The notes under the pieces are model-generated. The model was not told the DNA's origin. It made no database searches and saw nothing but the letters and a program-made list of their open reading frames with translations. Positions 34,072 to 44,150 of a stretch of DNA of 64,000 nt are shown in pieces. Source of the DNA: JAQIBY01 sp963676165. Its GTDB lineage: Bacteria; Bacteroidota; Bacteroidia; Bacteroidales; ML635J-15. Both the position numbers and the translations under genes were made by a program. The stretch is from contig OY781043.1 of the NCBI GenBank assembly GCA_963676165.1, forward strand, positions 2,666,001-2,730,000, in the 5' to 3' direction. The first letter of the stretch is position 1, and each line of letters begins with the position of its first letter.

Positions 34072-35466
34072 ATGAGAAAACATATCGCAATTTGCTTTAT
34101 TCTCTGCCTCTCGCTAAGTGGAATAGCGCAAAATGGAGACATGGATCAAAAACTTATTCAGGACATAAGAGAAAGTTTTGACAACACGGATCCCAACAAC
34201 AAAGCTTTAATGAATGCCATCAGCAATAACAGCACTAAAGAATTAGCTGTTAATCGCTCAAACGCAGGAAAAGTTGATCACCATTTCAAATACAAGGTTA
34301 ATGTAACAGGCATTACAGACCAAGAAAGTTCTGGTCGTTGCTGGATGTTTACAAGCCTCAATAGTTTGCGCCCGGTTGTCATTAACAAATATAACCTAAG
34401 TGACTTCCATTTTTCAGAAAACTATTTGTTTTTCTGGGATCAAATGGAAAAAGCAAACCTTTTCTTGGAAGCCATTATCAAGTACAGCGATAAACCATTA
34501 GACGATCGCACAAACGACTGGCTGCTTAGCAATCCTATTGGAGATGGAGGTGTTTGGAATTCATTTGCTAATTTAGTTGACAAATATGGATTAGTTCCTG
34601 CTACTGCAATGCCAGAAACGCATCACTCCAACAACACATCCTTTTTACGTCGGATTCTCAAGCGTAAACTTCGCGAACAAGCATTGGAGTTGCGTGAAAT
34701 GACAAACACCAAAGCCGGAGTAAAAGAAATGCGCATTAAAAAAGCAGAAATGTTGCAAGACATTTATCGTATTCTTGCACTCAGTCTGGGTGAACCACCA
34801 ACACAATTCAATTATAGATTTGTTGACAAAGAAGGAAATATTGGAGAATTGAAATCTTATACTCCACTTTCATTTTATAAAGAAATTCTTCCGGATTATG
34901 ATGCAAATAACTATGTGATGCTGATGAATGATCCAACAAGAGAATATTATAAACTCTACGAAATTGAATACGACAGAAATGTTATGGAGGGAAGAAACTG
35001 GACATACATTAATTTGCCAAATGACAAATTTAAACAATTTGCCGTAGCAAGTATCAAAGCGAACGAAGGCATGTATGCGAGCTGCGATGTTGGAAAACAG
35101 CTTAGTAAAGAGGCTGGAACACTTGACATAAACAATTTCGACTACTCCTCTTTGTATGGGGTTGATTTCTCCATGGATAAAAAAGAAAGAATTTTATCCA
35201 AAGAAAGTGGCTCGTCACACGCGATGCTACTCATGGCTGTTGATGTTGATGAAAATGAAAATCCAACAAAATGGCAATTTGAGAATTCCTGGGGACCATC
35301 TTATGGACACAACGGTTACCTAACATTTACAGACGAATGGTTTAATGAATACATGTTCCGTTTAGTCATTCACAAAAAGTTCCTTGACAAACAGACCTTA
35401 AATGTGCTAAATCAAAAGCCAACCAAACTCCCACCATGGGATCCAATGTTTAAACACGACAACTAA
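34072..35466 (+). CDS. Exported bleomycin-hydrolase-type aminopeptidase (C1B)
   Basis: 464 residues with a signal peptide (MRKHIAICFILCLSLSGIAQ). The papain-fold triad of family C1B is visible: Cys90 in DQESSGRCWMFTSLNSLRP, His in SGSSHAMLLMAVDVD, and Asn in KWQFENSWGPSYGHNGYL. The intracellular relatives PepC/BlmH form hexameric aminopeptidases; the signal peptide places this one in the periplasm, where it would trim peptides. Transcribed alone, divergent from tex, with a terminator behind it. Confidence 0.92.
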   Translation: MRKHIAICFILCLSLSGIAQNGDMDQKLIQDIRESFDNTDPNNKALMNAISNNSTKELAVNRSNAGKVDHHFKYKVNVTGITDQESSGRCWMFTSLNSLRPVVINKYNLSDFHFSENYLFFWDQMEKANLFLEAIIKYSDKPLDDRTNDWLLSNPIGDGGVWNSFANLVDKYGLVPATAMPETHHSNNTSFLRRILKRKLREQALELREMTNTKAGVKEMRIKKAEMLQDIYRILALSLGEPPTQFNYRFVDKEGNIGELKSYTPLSFYKEILPDYDANNYVMLMNDPTREYYKLYEIEYDRNVMEGRNWTYINLPNDKFKQFAVASIKANEGMYASCDVGKQLSKEAGTLDINNFDYSSLYGVDFSMDKKERILSKESGSSHAMLLMAVDVDENENPTKWQFENSWGPSYGHNGYLTFTDEWFNEYMFRLVIHKKFLDKQTLNVLNQKPTKLPPWDPMFKHDN

Positions 35467-35475
35467 ATTATAAAA

Positions 35476-35508
35476 TGCGTTGATTTTCTTGAATCAGCGC
35501 ACTTTTTT
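35476..35508 (+). terminator. Rho-independent terminator
   Basis: TGCGTTGATT (35476-35485), loop TTCTTG, AATCAGCGCA (35492-35501), then CTTTTTTT. A 10-bp stem with one G-U pair, 10 bases after the C1B peptidase stop. Confidence 0.85.
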
Positions 35509-35638
35509 TATGACAATCTCCAAGTAAACTAATGGTTAAATCAGTGATTTTAACTTAACAATTAACGTATTTGTTTATAAATATCGCATTGTCGTCCATT
35601 ATACGCAAATACACGTAGTTTCATACACACAAATTTTG

Positions 35639-35646
35639 TAACTTTG
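35639..35646 (+). promoter_or_regulatory. -7 promoter box TAACTTTG
   Basis: Exact TAnnTTTG match 24 bases before the asparagine synthase ATG; likely drives asnB and the overlapping glycosyltransferase gene. Confidence 0.5.
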
Positions 35647-35669
35647 TTTTAAACCCAGTTGGAATACTT

Positions 35670-37562
35670 ATGTGCGGAATTACAGGCGTCTTTTCATTTA
35701 AAAATCAAGCTCAGAATTTTATTGAGAACACACAAAGTGCAGTGGCTCAACTTGGCAAACGTGGGCCTGACAATTCAGGGGAATACTTTGATAATCATGT
35801 AAGTTTGGGACACACAAGACTTTCAGTAATTGACCCAAGTCCGTCTGGAAACCAGCCTTTCATTAGTGAAAATGGAGATGTCATTGTCATTTTCAATGGT
35901 GAGTTTTATAATCATAAAAGTTTCCGTAAAGAATTACAACAAGAAGGATATCGTTTCCGCTCCAACTCTGACACAGAAGTTGTACTTCATCTTTACAGAA
36001 AGTGCGGACTTAATGTAATCAAGTTTATCAACGGATGCTTTGCCTTGGCAATCTGGGACAAGAAACGAGAACGTTTACTTATTGCAAGAGACCGATTAGG
36101 AATTAAACCATTGTATTATTATCATGGAAAAGACTTTTTCGGCTTTGCTTCAGAAATGAAAGCATTATTACAATATCCGATCGAACGAAAAATCAATATG
36201 GAAACCATGTTCAGTTATTTTCAGCTGAACTACATTCCAGATCACCAAAGCATGATTCAGGATATTCGCAAACTGGAACCCGGACATTATATGCTTATCA
36301 CAAAAGAGCGAATAAGCAAAGAGCGTTTCTACAAAATTCCAAATGCTGCAAAATTAGAAGTCAAAGTGGACAGCTATGAAAATGCTCAAAAGAATGTCAG
36401 GAAATTGCTTGACCAGGCTGTAGAAAGACGCATGATTTCCGATGTCCCATTGGGTGCGTTCTTGAGTGGGGGACTTGATTCTTCAATCGTTGTTGCACTT
36501 GCATCACAATACACAAACAAACTAAACACGTTTTCCATTGGGTTTAAAGATGAAGCTTTCTTTGATGAAACCTCCGATGCTGAAATAATAGCCAATAAGT
36601 ACAAAACAAACCACACAAGTTTTTCGCTTAGCAAATCTGAACTTTACGGAAACCTGCATCAGGTGTTGGACTATATTGACGAACCGTTTGCAGACTCGTC
36701 TGCGCTTGCAGTTCACATTTTAAGTCAACACACAAGAAAACATGTAACTGTTGCTCTTAGTGGAGATGGAGCAGATGAAATGTTTTCTGGCTACAACAAA
36801 CATTTAGCGCATCAAAAAGCGCTGGAAAATCATTTCAAAAACAACAGCATAAAACATCTTAATTGGCTTTGGAAACAGCTTCCCAAGTCAAGACAAGGTA
36901 AATTATCAAACAAATTCAGACAGCTTGAACGCTTTTCAAACGGGCTTAAGCTTGACGATGCTGAAAGATATTGGCTATGGTGCAGCCTTTCCAATGAAAA
37001 AAGCATCATGAATATGATTAAACAGGATATTGACATAGCAGCATACAGCAAACGGAAAGGGCATTTGTTGTACTTTGTCAAAAACTATCCAAAAGATTTG
37101 CATTCTATTTTATTGTCAGACATGCGCATGGTTCTTTGTCAAGACATGTTAATGAAAGTTGATTTAATGTCAATGGGGAATAGTTTGGAAGTTCGTACTC
37201 CATTTTTAGATCATCATTTGGTGGATTATGCATTTAAAATTCCATTTGAATACAAAATGAAAGATGGAATTAAAAAGCGTATTCTTCGAGATACATTTAA
37301 AGAAGAAATTCCAGACAACTTGCTCCAAAAGCCAAAACATGGCTTTGAGGTTCCACTGCTGAACTGGTTTAGAACAGAATTAGCAAGTGAACTAGACAAA
37401 ACCGTTTTCAATCGAGATTTTCTCGAAGCACAAGGTCTTTTCCATAGTGAAACAGTTTTGCAAATGAAAAAGCAGCTTAACAGCCGCAATCCCGGAGACA
37501 TTCATGCACGAATCTGGGCCTTTTTAGTTTTTCAAACATGGTGGAATAAATATTTAAGCTAA
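35670..37562 (+). CDS. asnB: Asparagine synthase (glutamine-hydrolysing)
   Basis: 630 residues. The Ntn glutaminase domain begins MCGITGVFSF with the nucleophile Cys2; RGPDNSGEYF and FNGEFYNH are conserved. The synthetase domain has the PP-loop LSGGLDSSIVVALAS and ALSGDGADEMFSGY. The longer C-terminal region fits the AsnB/WbpS-like subgroup often found in polysaccharide clusters, where it may amidate a sugar rather than make free asparagine. The gene overlaps the next glycosyltransferase gene by one base (TAATG), which supports a surface-polysaccharide role. Confidence 0.93.
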   Translation: MCGITGVFSFKNQAQNFIENTQSAVAQLGKRGPDNSGEYFDNHVSLGHTRLSVIDPSPSGNQPFISENGDVIVIFNGEFYNHKSFRKELQQEGYRFRSNSDTEVVLHLYRKCGLNVIKFINGCFALAIWDKKRERLLIARDRLGIKPLYYYHGKDFFGFASEMKALLQYPIERKINMETMFSYFQLNYIPDHQSMIQDIRKLEPGHYMLITKERISKERFYKIPNAAKLEVKVDSYENAQKNVRKLLDQAVERRMISDVPLGAFLSGGLDSSIVVALASQYTNKLNTFSIGFKDEAFFDETSDAEIIANKYKTNHTSFSLSKSELYGNLHQVLDYIDEPFADSSALAVHILSQHTRKHVTVALSGDGADEMFSGYNKHLAHQKALENHFKNNSIKHLNWLWKQLPKSRQGKLSNKFRQLERFSNGLKLDDAERYWLWCSLSNEKSIMNMIKQDIDIAAYSKRKGHLLYFVKNYPKDLHSILLSDMRMVLCQDMLMKVDLMSMGNSLEVRTPFLDHHLVDYAFKIPFEYKMKDGIKKRILRDTFKEEIPDNLLQKPKHGFEVPLLNWFRTELASELDKTVFNRDFLEAQGLFHSETVLQMKKQLNSRNPGDIHARIWAFLVFQTWWNKYLS

Positions 37563-38749
37563 TGCCGAAAGTTTTACGCATCATAAACCGCTTCAATTTG
37601 GGCGGGCCGACATACAACGTAGCATACCTGAGCAAATACATGGCTCCGGAGTTTGAAACTTTACTCATCGGTGGAAAATTTGGTGAATCAGAAGGATCAT
37701 CAGACTTCATTGTGAAAAAGTTGGGACTACATCCCATCATCATTCCTGAAATGCAAAGAGAAATCAATGCAAAAAACGACTACATTGCATATCAGAAGAT
37801 TAAAAAAATCATCAAACGGTTTCAACCTGACATTGTTCACACACATGCATCCAAAGCTGGTTTTTTAGGAAGAGCAGCTGCACATAGTTTAGATGTTCCT
37901 GTCGTTTTGCACACCTTTCACGGACATGTATTTCACTCTTATTTCAACAAATACAAAACCCAGTTGTACAAAAGCTTAGAGCGAAATATGGCTAGAAAAT
38001 CAGATAAAATCATAGCCATAAGTGACATTCAAAAAGAAGAATTGTGTAAAATTCACAAAATTGCAGACGAATCAAAACTCCAAGTTATCCCCTTAGGATT
38101 TGACCTTGAGAGATTTAAAGATAATTATGATGAAAAACGTGCTGATTTCAGAGCGAAATACAAATTGAAAGATGATGAAATTGCTATTGGCATTGTTGGC
38201 AGACTTGTGCATGTAAAAAACCACAAATTATTTATCGATGCCATTGCAAAACTCAAAGCAAATACCAACAAAAAGGTTAGAGTATTTATCATCGGCGATG
38301 GAGAATTAAAACCAGAACTCATTTCTCAAGCAAAATATCTAGGATTATCCACATGCGACACACAAATTAACGGTCACATTCCTGACATTATGTTTACATC
38401 ATGGATTACAAATATTGACTGGGCATATGCCGGACTTGATCTTGCATGCTTAACCTCCAGAAATGAAGGAACACCAGTTAGTCTTATCGAAGCACAAGCA
38501 GGAAATACACCTATTGTATCAACCAATGTTGGAGGAATAGAGAATGTTGTTATTCCTGAAAAAACTGCTTTGCTTTCTGAGAATGACAATTTGGAAGATT
38601 TTGCTGAAAAGCTCCAGACAATTGTGAACAATGATGCTTTACGTGAAAGCATGTCATCACAGGGATGGGAGTTTGTTCACGAACGCTTTCATTACAACCG
38701 GTTAGTCAATGATATGAAAAACTTGTATTATGATTTGCTAAAAAACTAA
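37562..38749 (+). CDS. GT-B glycosyltransferase (family 1/4)
   Basis: 395 residues. The N-terminal half opens with LRIINRFNLGGPTYNVAYLS, the acceptor domain of GT4 enzymes; DIVHTHASKAGFLGR and TFHGHVFHSYF are typical. The C-terminal half has IGIVGRLVHVKNHKLFIDAI and a donor-site stretch SRNEGTPVSLIEAQAGNTPIVSTNVGG, with the E-x7-E motif near E-G-T-P...E. It should transfer a sugar from a nucleotide donor in the cytoplasm during exopolysaccharide or O-antigen assembly. The ATG overlaps the asnB stop by one base. Confidence 0.92.
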   Translation: MPKVLRIINRFNLGGPTYNVAYLSKYMAPEFETLLIGGKFGESEGSSDFIVKKLGLHPIIIPEMQREINAKNDYIAYQKIKKIIKRFQPDIVHTHASKAGFLGRAAAHSLDVPVVLHTFHGHVFHSYFNKYKTQLYKSLERNMARKSDKIIAISDIQKEELCKIHKIADESKLQVIPLGFDLERFKDNYDEKRADFRAKYKLKDDEIAIGIVGRLVHVKNHKLFIDAIAKLKANTNKKVRVFIIGDGELKPELISQAKYLGLSTCDTQINGHIPDIMFTSWITNIDWAYAGLDLACLTSRNEGTPVSLIEAQAGNTPIVSTNVGGIENVVIPEKTALLSENDNLEDFAEKLQTIVNNDALRESMSSQGWEFVHERFHYNRLVNDMKNLYYDLLKN

Positions 38750-38802
38750 ACTGATTTTACAGAATATTCACACCGCCTATGCGTTTTCACACTCATTTTT
38801 AT

Positions 38803-38810
38803 TACTTTTG
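38803..38810 (+). promoter_or_regulatory. -7 promoter box TACTTTTG
   Basis: Exact TAnnTTTG match 18 bases before the ATG at 38828; a candidate internal promoter for the export genes. Confidence 0.5.
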
Positions 38811-38827
38811 AATAATAAATAAATATC

Positions 38828-39604
38828 ATGCGAAACAAACTTAACATTTTTATACTTATCAGCACCATACTAGCATTGCTAAGTTTGAGTTCTTGTCGCA
38901 CGCTGCGTCCCTCAGAAATGTTCATGACAGATGAGGATTATCCGATAGCAGAATTTGAACCAAGTGAGAAAGAATATGAAATAAAACCATTCGATAAGCT
39001 TGCATTAAGGATTACAACAAACGATGGTTTCTCCTTGATTGGACTTGGAGATAATCAGCAAATGGTGGGAAATAACAGAGAGCGCCAAAGAGGATTAGAG
39101 TATTTGGTTGAGTATGATGGACAAATTAAACTCCCAACACTTGGAAGGGTAAACATTTCAGGAAAAACTATTCGAGAAGCTGAAAGTTACCTTGAAAACT
39201 TATATGCTGAGTTTTACAAAGAACCATTTGTGCTTATTGAAGTAACTAACCGAAAAGTAATTATTTTTAAAGATGGAGGAACAAAAGGGACAGTTTTAAC
39301 CATTCCTACAGAGAACCTCACTTTAGTTGAAGCACTTGCACAATCTGGAGGTATTACAGAAATAAGTAAATCGTATCAAATTAAACTAATCCGTGGTGAC
39401 ATTACAGGAGACCCCAAAGTTTATTACTACAACATATCGCATCTGAAAGATCTGCAAGGAACGAACATTTACCTTGAAGCCAACGATATCATTTACATCG
39501 AGAGTAAACCAAAATATGTTAATCGTGTCTTAACAGAAATCAGTCCCTACATTACCTTGCTCACTATGGGACTAACTATTTATGGTATTTTCATTGCCCC
39601 CTAG
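38828..39604 (+). CDS. Wza-like polysaccharide export lipoprotein
   Basis: 258 residues. A lipoprotein signal peptide ends in the lipobox LSSC (Cys at residue 23). The Poly_export domain (about 50-140) includes EIKPFDKLALRITTNDGFSL and YLVEYDGQIKLPTLGRVNISG; an SLBB-like part follows (TLVEALAQSGGITEISKSYQIKLIRGD). A last hydrophobic stretch (LTMGLTIYGIFIAP) may be the outer-membrane helix of Wza-type channels. It would form the outer-membrane exit for the polymer, with the Wzc-like kinase encoded 3 bases downstream. Confidence 0.92.
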   Translation: MRNKLNIFILISTILALLSLSSCRTLRPSEMFMTDEDYPIAEFEPSEKEYEIKPFDKLALRITTNDGFSLIGLGDNQQMVGNNRERQRGLEYLVEYDGQIKLPTLGRVNISGKTIREAESYLENLYAEFYKEPFVLIEVTNRKVIIFKDGGTKGTVLTIPTENLTLVEALAQSGGITEISKSYQIKLIRGDITGDPKVYYYNISHLKDLQGTNIYLEANDIIYIESKPKYVNRVLTEISPYITLLTMGLTIYGIFIAP

Positions 39605-39607
39605 CCT

Positions 39608-42067
39608 ATGAGTCAAAATAAAATCCCTATCATCAATCAAAAGTTCGATTTGTTTACTTTCCTCAAAGTAATCAAAAAGAGTGTTTGGATTATACTCATC
39701 AACTTTGTTTTAGCAATTGCCATTGGGTTTATTTACTTGCGATACACTCCGCCAAAATACGAATCCAGTAGCACACTGCAAGTATCCACAAAAAACAAAA
39801 CCAATGAAATTCTGGGGATAGATGATATGTATGACACTGGTCTGGAGCCTGTCATAGAATTGTTGCGCTCAACAGAATTCCTAAAACGCTGTTTCAATTT
39901 ATTACCTCTCGAAATCAGCTATTACAAACAAGGAACGTTCTTGTCCAATGAGCTTTATAAAACGTCCCCTTTTAAGGTGGGCTACCAAATAACCAATGGA
40001 AGTTTATTGAATACTCCAATGTACTTAAACTTTAAGGACAATAATATTTTATTATCGTATGAGTTAAATGGAAACAGTTATGAGTATGAATTAAATCCTA
40101 ACGAATGGACAGAAATTCAAGGAGGAACGTTAAATGTCAAAATTCAAGACTTTGAGAACATTCACTTTAATCAAAGCCAACTAAATAAAAGCGAGTATTA
40201 TTTTGTTATAAACGCCTCAAAACAAATCATTAGCGACTACTCCAACAGACTCAGGATTAACATCCTCAACAAAGACGCAGGAACAATTGAAATCTCATTT
40301 ACAGACAAAAATGCAAGAAAATCTGCCGACATTGTTAATATAATTTCATCAGAGTTCATCAATTATGATATTGAAAAAAAGAAGGAATCTGCAAATAATA
40401 TCATAAGCTATATTAACAAACAACTTGGACTCGTTTTCACCCAACTTGACTCAACAGAGAAAGAGCTTCACGATTTTCGAAAAATCAATAAAATTCCTAG
40501 TATCAATGAGATTTACGGGCAAACCAGTAACTCTGGCATGCCTATGCCATTATTCACAACAAAAATTCAAGAGTTTGAGCATGAGGTCATAAACATAGAT
40601 TTTGAAATTCAGACACTGAATCATATCTCATCCCAAATTCAATCATCACACAATGTGAATGTGTATGAGCTTTTAGCAATGTTAACAGGAACTCAAAGCG
40701 AAGGGTTTATGAATAACATGCTCAATTCCATGCTTGACCTTTATGATGAGCGTGCTGTACTATTAAATGATGTCACAGAAGACAACCATAAGATTAAGAC
40801 CATTGACAAACAAATTGAGGCTAAAAAAGAACAAATTGGCAATTTCATTGAAACAACAATAGAACGACTTGAAGTAAGTCAATCAAATTATCAAAAGAAA
40901 ATAAACGAATACGAGAGAGAAATATTCAGCGACACATCTTACCAAGAGATTGAATTTTCACGTTTGCAACGTCTTTACAGCATCAATGAAAACTTTTATC
41001 ATCAACTCATTCAAAAGAAAGCTGAGTACATGATTTCTCAAGCAGGTTATGTATCTGACAATACCATTTTAGAGAACGCATCAGTTCCTAGAACCCCGAT
41101 TTCTCCATCGAAAAAGAATGTATTTATCTTAGTTTCGATAATTGCACTATTTGTCAGCTTTATTATTATCCTGTTTAGATACCTGTTTTACAACAAAATA
41201 AGCACAATACAAGAAATATCTAATTTTACAGACATACCTGTCATTGGAGCAATTCCTTTACATAATACTAAAACGGAACACTCCCAACTACTGGTTCACA
41301 AAAGTCCAAAATCAATTCTAACAGAATCGTTTAGAAACATCCGATCCAATATGGAATTCTTGACAGACTCTCAAAACTCAAGAATTATTACGATTTCATC
41401 AACAGTATCAGGAGAAGGTAAAACATTTGTTGCCATAAATTTGGGAGGAATACTTGCAATGACAAATAAAAAGGTTGTCTTAATTGACCTTGACCTTAGA
41501 AAGCCTCGTTTGCATAAATCTTTTGAGTATGATAACAACAAAGGTGTCTCTACCATCTTAATTAAAAAACATAAGATCGAAGAATGTCTTCATGACACAG
41601 AGATAGACAACCTAAAAATTCTAACATCAGGTCCTATTCCTCCAAATCCATCAGAATTGGTACTGACAAATAATTATTTAGAATTTCTTGAAGACCTTAA
41701 AAAACAATTTGACTTTGTGGTAATTGACACACCTCCGATTGGAATCGTCACGGACGCTATTCGTTCCTATCAAAACTCTGATTATTCGCTCTACATCACA
41801 AGAGCAAGTCACTCACCAAGAACATTTATCTCTTACATCAACAAGCTATCTGAAAGCAAAATTATCAGCAATTTAAGCTTAATTCTTAATGGTGTCGATG
41901 ATAACTCGGGGAAATATGGGTACGGCTACGGTTACAATTACGGATATTCTTATGGATATGGATATTCCTATGGATACAAAGATTATGTAAATAACCGAAA
42001 TTATTACGATGAACCAGTGAAAAAGAAAAAGCGCTTGTTTAAATTACCAAAAACCCAAAAGAAATAA
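39608..42067 (+). CDS. Wzc-like chain-length regulator / tyrosine autokinase
   Basis: 819 residues. A Wzz domain lies between transmembrane helices near 30-50 and 505-525, with a long coiled-coil periplasmic part. The cytoplasmic BY-kinase domain has Walker A SGEGKTFVAINLG, Walker A' VVLIDLDLRKPR and Walker B FVVIDTPP. The C-terminal tail (about 775-795) is an extreme Tyr-Gly run, alternating YG units broken by Asn and Ser, followed by further tyrosines and a basic end; these are the autophosphorylation sites. It controls polymer length and export together with the Wza-like lipoprotein. No separate phosphatase (Wzb) is in the cluster. Confidence 0.94.
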   Translation: MSQNKIPIINQKFDLFTFLKVIKKSVWIILINFVLAIAIGFIYLRYTPPKYESSSTLQVSTKNKTNEILGIDDMYDTGLEPVIELLRSTEFLKRCFNLLPLEISYYKQGTFLSNELYKTSPFKVGYQITNGSLLNTPMYLNFKDNNILLSYELNGNSYEYELNPNEWTEIQGGTLNVKIQDFENIHFNQSQLNKSEYYFVINASKQIISDYSNRLRINILNKDAGTIEISFTDKNARKSADIVNIISSEFINYDIEKKKESANNIISYINKQLGLVFTQLDSTEKELHDFRKINKIPSINEIYGQTSNSGMPMPLFTTKIQEFEHEVINIDFEIQTLNHISSQIQSSHNVNVYELLAMLTGTQSEGFMNNMLNSMLDLYDERAVLLNDVTEDNHKIKTIDKQIEAKKEQIGNFIETTIERLEVSQSNYQKKINEYEREIFSDTSYQEIEFSRLQRLYSINENFYHQLIQKKAEYMISQAGYVSDNTILENASVPRTPISPSKKNVFILVSIIALFVSFIIILFRYLFYNKISTIQEISNFTDIPVIGAIPLHNTKTEHSQLLVHKSPKSILTESFRNIRSNMEFLTDSQNSRIITISSTVSGEGKTFVAINLGGILAMTNKKVVLIDLDLRKPRLHKSFEYDNNKGVSTILIKKHKIEECLHDTEIDNLKILTSGPIPPNPSELVLTNNYLEFLEDLKKQFDFVVIDTPPIGIVTDAIRSYQNSDYSLYITRASHSPRTFISYINKLSESKIISNLSLILNGVDDNSGKYGYGYGYNYGYSYGYGYSYGYKDYVNNRNYYDEPVKKKKRLFKLPKTQKK

Positions 42068-42069
42068 AC

Positions 42070-43134
42070 ATGTCATTTTATACCATTCTACTTATTGTCT
42101 TTATCCTTTCATTGGGAAGTAGTTTTTTACTAAACCGGTTTTTTCTTAATCGACCGTTGAAATTTCTTGTCAAGAAAGCAAATAAGTCTGCAGTACGCTG
42201 GAGCAGTCAATCGAAACCCATCTTTGGGGGAATAACATTTTTCTCCATTTTCCTTATTGGGTTTATAGCATACATGTTGATATTTGATAAAAACATCATT
42301 GTAAATCATCAATTTGCAGCGCTTTTTATCACTGTAACACTCTCATTTCTCATGGGACTTGCTGATGACATTATCAATACACCACCATCATTCAAATTCA
42401 TCATTCAAGTATTAAATGCCGTGATTTTCATTTCCATGGATGTTTATATTGTGATCTCCCCTTTTCCTGTATTGAATTACATTATTACAGGCATATGGGT
42501 TGTTGGAATTATGAATTCCATCAACATGTTAGACAATATGGATAGTATTACAAACTTAACCTCTTTGAGCATTGTAGGTGGTCTTTTATTCAGCTTACTC
42601 ATCTCAGGGACAACACCTGATTTTGTAACATTTCTTTTAACTGTCATTGCAGGTAGTATGCTAAGCTTTTTGTATTTCAACTGGAACCCCTCAAAAATGT
42701 ATATGGGTGATAATGGAAGTCAGTTTTTAGGTACTGTTTTGGCATTTATAGGTATCATCTATTTCTGGAATGCAATACCGCTGGAATCCGTTTCTTTTGG
42801 CTACAACTCAAAACAGGCAATCATTGTATTATTAGCATTCATTGTCCCCTTAACTGACACAACAACAGTTACCATTAACCGCCTAATGAGAGGACAATCT
42901 CCATTCGTGGGAGGCAGAGATCATACGACTCACCACTTATCATACGCAGGACTGTCAGACAGAGGAGTGGCACTCACACTATTTACAATTAACACTGTGT
43001 GCGTCAGCATATCCTTTTACCTAATTCATAATGTTTCCAATTGGAATTCAACATGGTTTTGGTCGTTATTTAGTCTCGCTTTTATTATCTTTGCAAGCTT
43101 GTACAGTTTGACTAAAATAACGAAAGCAAAATAA
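42070..43134 (+). CDS. MraY/WecA-family undecaprenyl-phosphate sugar-P transferase
   Basis: 354 residues, about 10-11 transmembrane helices. Family residues seen are SQSKPIFGGITFFS, GLADDIIN with the Asp pair, the catalytic stretch NMLDNMDSI, MYMGDNGSQFLG, and the cytoplasmic HHL-type loop GGRDHTTHHLSYAGLS. It should start lipid-linked glycan synthesis by moving a HexNAc-phosphate to undecaprenyl phosphate. Position between the Wzc-like gene and a transglycosylase, with gaps of 2 bases, places it in the exopolysaccharide operon rather than in the mur cluster. Confidence 0.93.
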   Translation: MSFYTILLIVFILSLGSSFLLNRFFLNRPLKFLVKKANKSAVRWSSQSKPIFGGITFFSIFLIGFIAYMLIFDKNIIVNHQFAALFITVTLSFLMGLADDIINTPPSFKFIIQVLNAVIFISMDVYIVISPFPVLNYIITGIWVVGIMNSINMLDNMDSITNLTSLSIVGGLLFSLLISGTTPDFVTFLLTVIAGSMLSFLYFNWNPSKMYMGDNGSQFLGTVLAFIGIIYFWNAIPLESVSFGYNSKQAIIVLLAFIVPLTDTTTVTINRLMRGQSPFVGGRDHTTHHLSYAGLSDRGVALTLFTINTVCVSISFYLIHNVSNWNSTWFWSLFSLAFIIFASLYSLTKITKAK

Positions 43135-43136
43135 AG

Positions 43137-44117
43137 ATGACAAAGACAAAATCACTGCTAAACAAAGCCCCTATTTACATGCTAACACTCTTCCTTGGAG
43201 GTTGGTTTGTCTTGCAATTTTTCACCAATGCTGAAAATCCCTACACTGAAAATGAAACGACACCACAAAAGGATTCAATAAATTACGCGGTTAAACAACC
43301 AACGATTCCCGAAAAGCTCGAATTTGCCGGTGAAGAAGTTCCCATTGACCGTTTCGACGTATACGAAAGTGCTGACAATGAATTTGTTGTCAATTCGTAC
43401 TGGCATTCATCCACAATTCAGACTTTAAAAAGAGCTGAACGTTATTTTCCGGTGATAGAGCCCATTCTTAAAGAAGAGGGTGTCCCTGATGATTTCAAAT
43501 ATTTGTGCGTTATTGAAAGCAATTTGCGGAATGTCACATCACCGGCTGGAGCAAAAGGATTTTGGCAGTTCATGAAAAATACTGGCAAGGAGTATGGGCT
43601 TGAAATCAATTCCTATGTGGATGAAAGATATCATCTGGAGAAAGCAACACATGCAGCGTGTCAATACTTAAAAAAATCGCATAAAAAGTTTGGAAGTTGG
43701 ACTCTTGCAGCAGCTTCTTATAATATGGGAAGCGGGGGCTTGGAAAAAAGACTTAAAGAGCAAAAAGTTGACAATTATTACGACCTACTGCTCAATCCAG
43801 AAACAGCACGTTATGTGTATCGCATTGTTGCAATGAAATACATGATGCCAGATCATGAAAAATATGGTTTCATGATTGACATGATATATAAATACAAACC
43901 AATTGAAGTCAATACTGTGAGTGTAGATACAAGCATAAACAGTTTGGTTGATTTTGCCTTCTCACAAGGAACGAATTACAAGGTATTGAAATCAATGAAC
44001 CCTTGGTTAATTAACAAATCACTTGTGAACTATTCTGGTAAAACTTACGAAATCATTATTCCTAAACCGGGTGAACGCCCTACAGAAGAACCGAAAACCA
44101 ATTTATTTGAAGACTAA
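43137..44117 (+). CDS. Lytic transglycosylase (MltD-like SLT domain)
   Basis: 326 residues with one N-terminal hydrophobic anchor (about 12-27). The SLT domain (about 105-230) has the catalytic Glu in LCVIESNLRNVTSPAGAKG, then FWQFMKNTGKEYGL and AAASYNMGSGGLEKRL, as in MltD. The C-terminal ~70 residues (FSQGTNYKVLKSMNPWL ... TYEIIIPKP) look like one LysM-related module. It cleaves peptidoglycan, possibly making room for the export complex. Starts 2 bases after the preceding gene. Confidence 0.9.
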   Translation: MTKTKSLLNKAPIYMLTLFLGGWFVLQFFTNAENPYTENETTPQKDSINYAVKQPTIPEKLEFAGEEVPIDRFDVYESADNEFVVNSYWHSSTIQTLKRAERYFPVIEPILKEEGVPDDFKYLCVIESNLRNVTSPAGAKGFWQFMKNTGKEYGLEINSYVDERYHLEKATHAACQYLKKSHKKFGSWTLAAASYNMGSGGLEKRLKEQKVDNYYDLLLNPETARYVYRIVAMKYMMPDHEKYGFMIDMIYKYKPIEVNTVSVDTSINSLVDFAFSQGTNYKVLKSMNPWLINKSLVNYSGKTYEIIIPKPGERPTEEPKTNLFED

Positions 44118-44150
44118 ACTTTATCGGTAATTTCAGGTTAAACTAGGATA

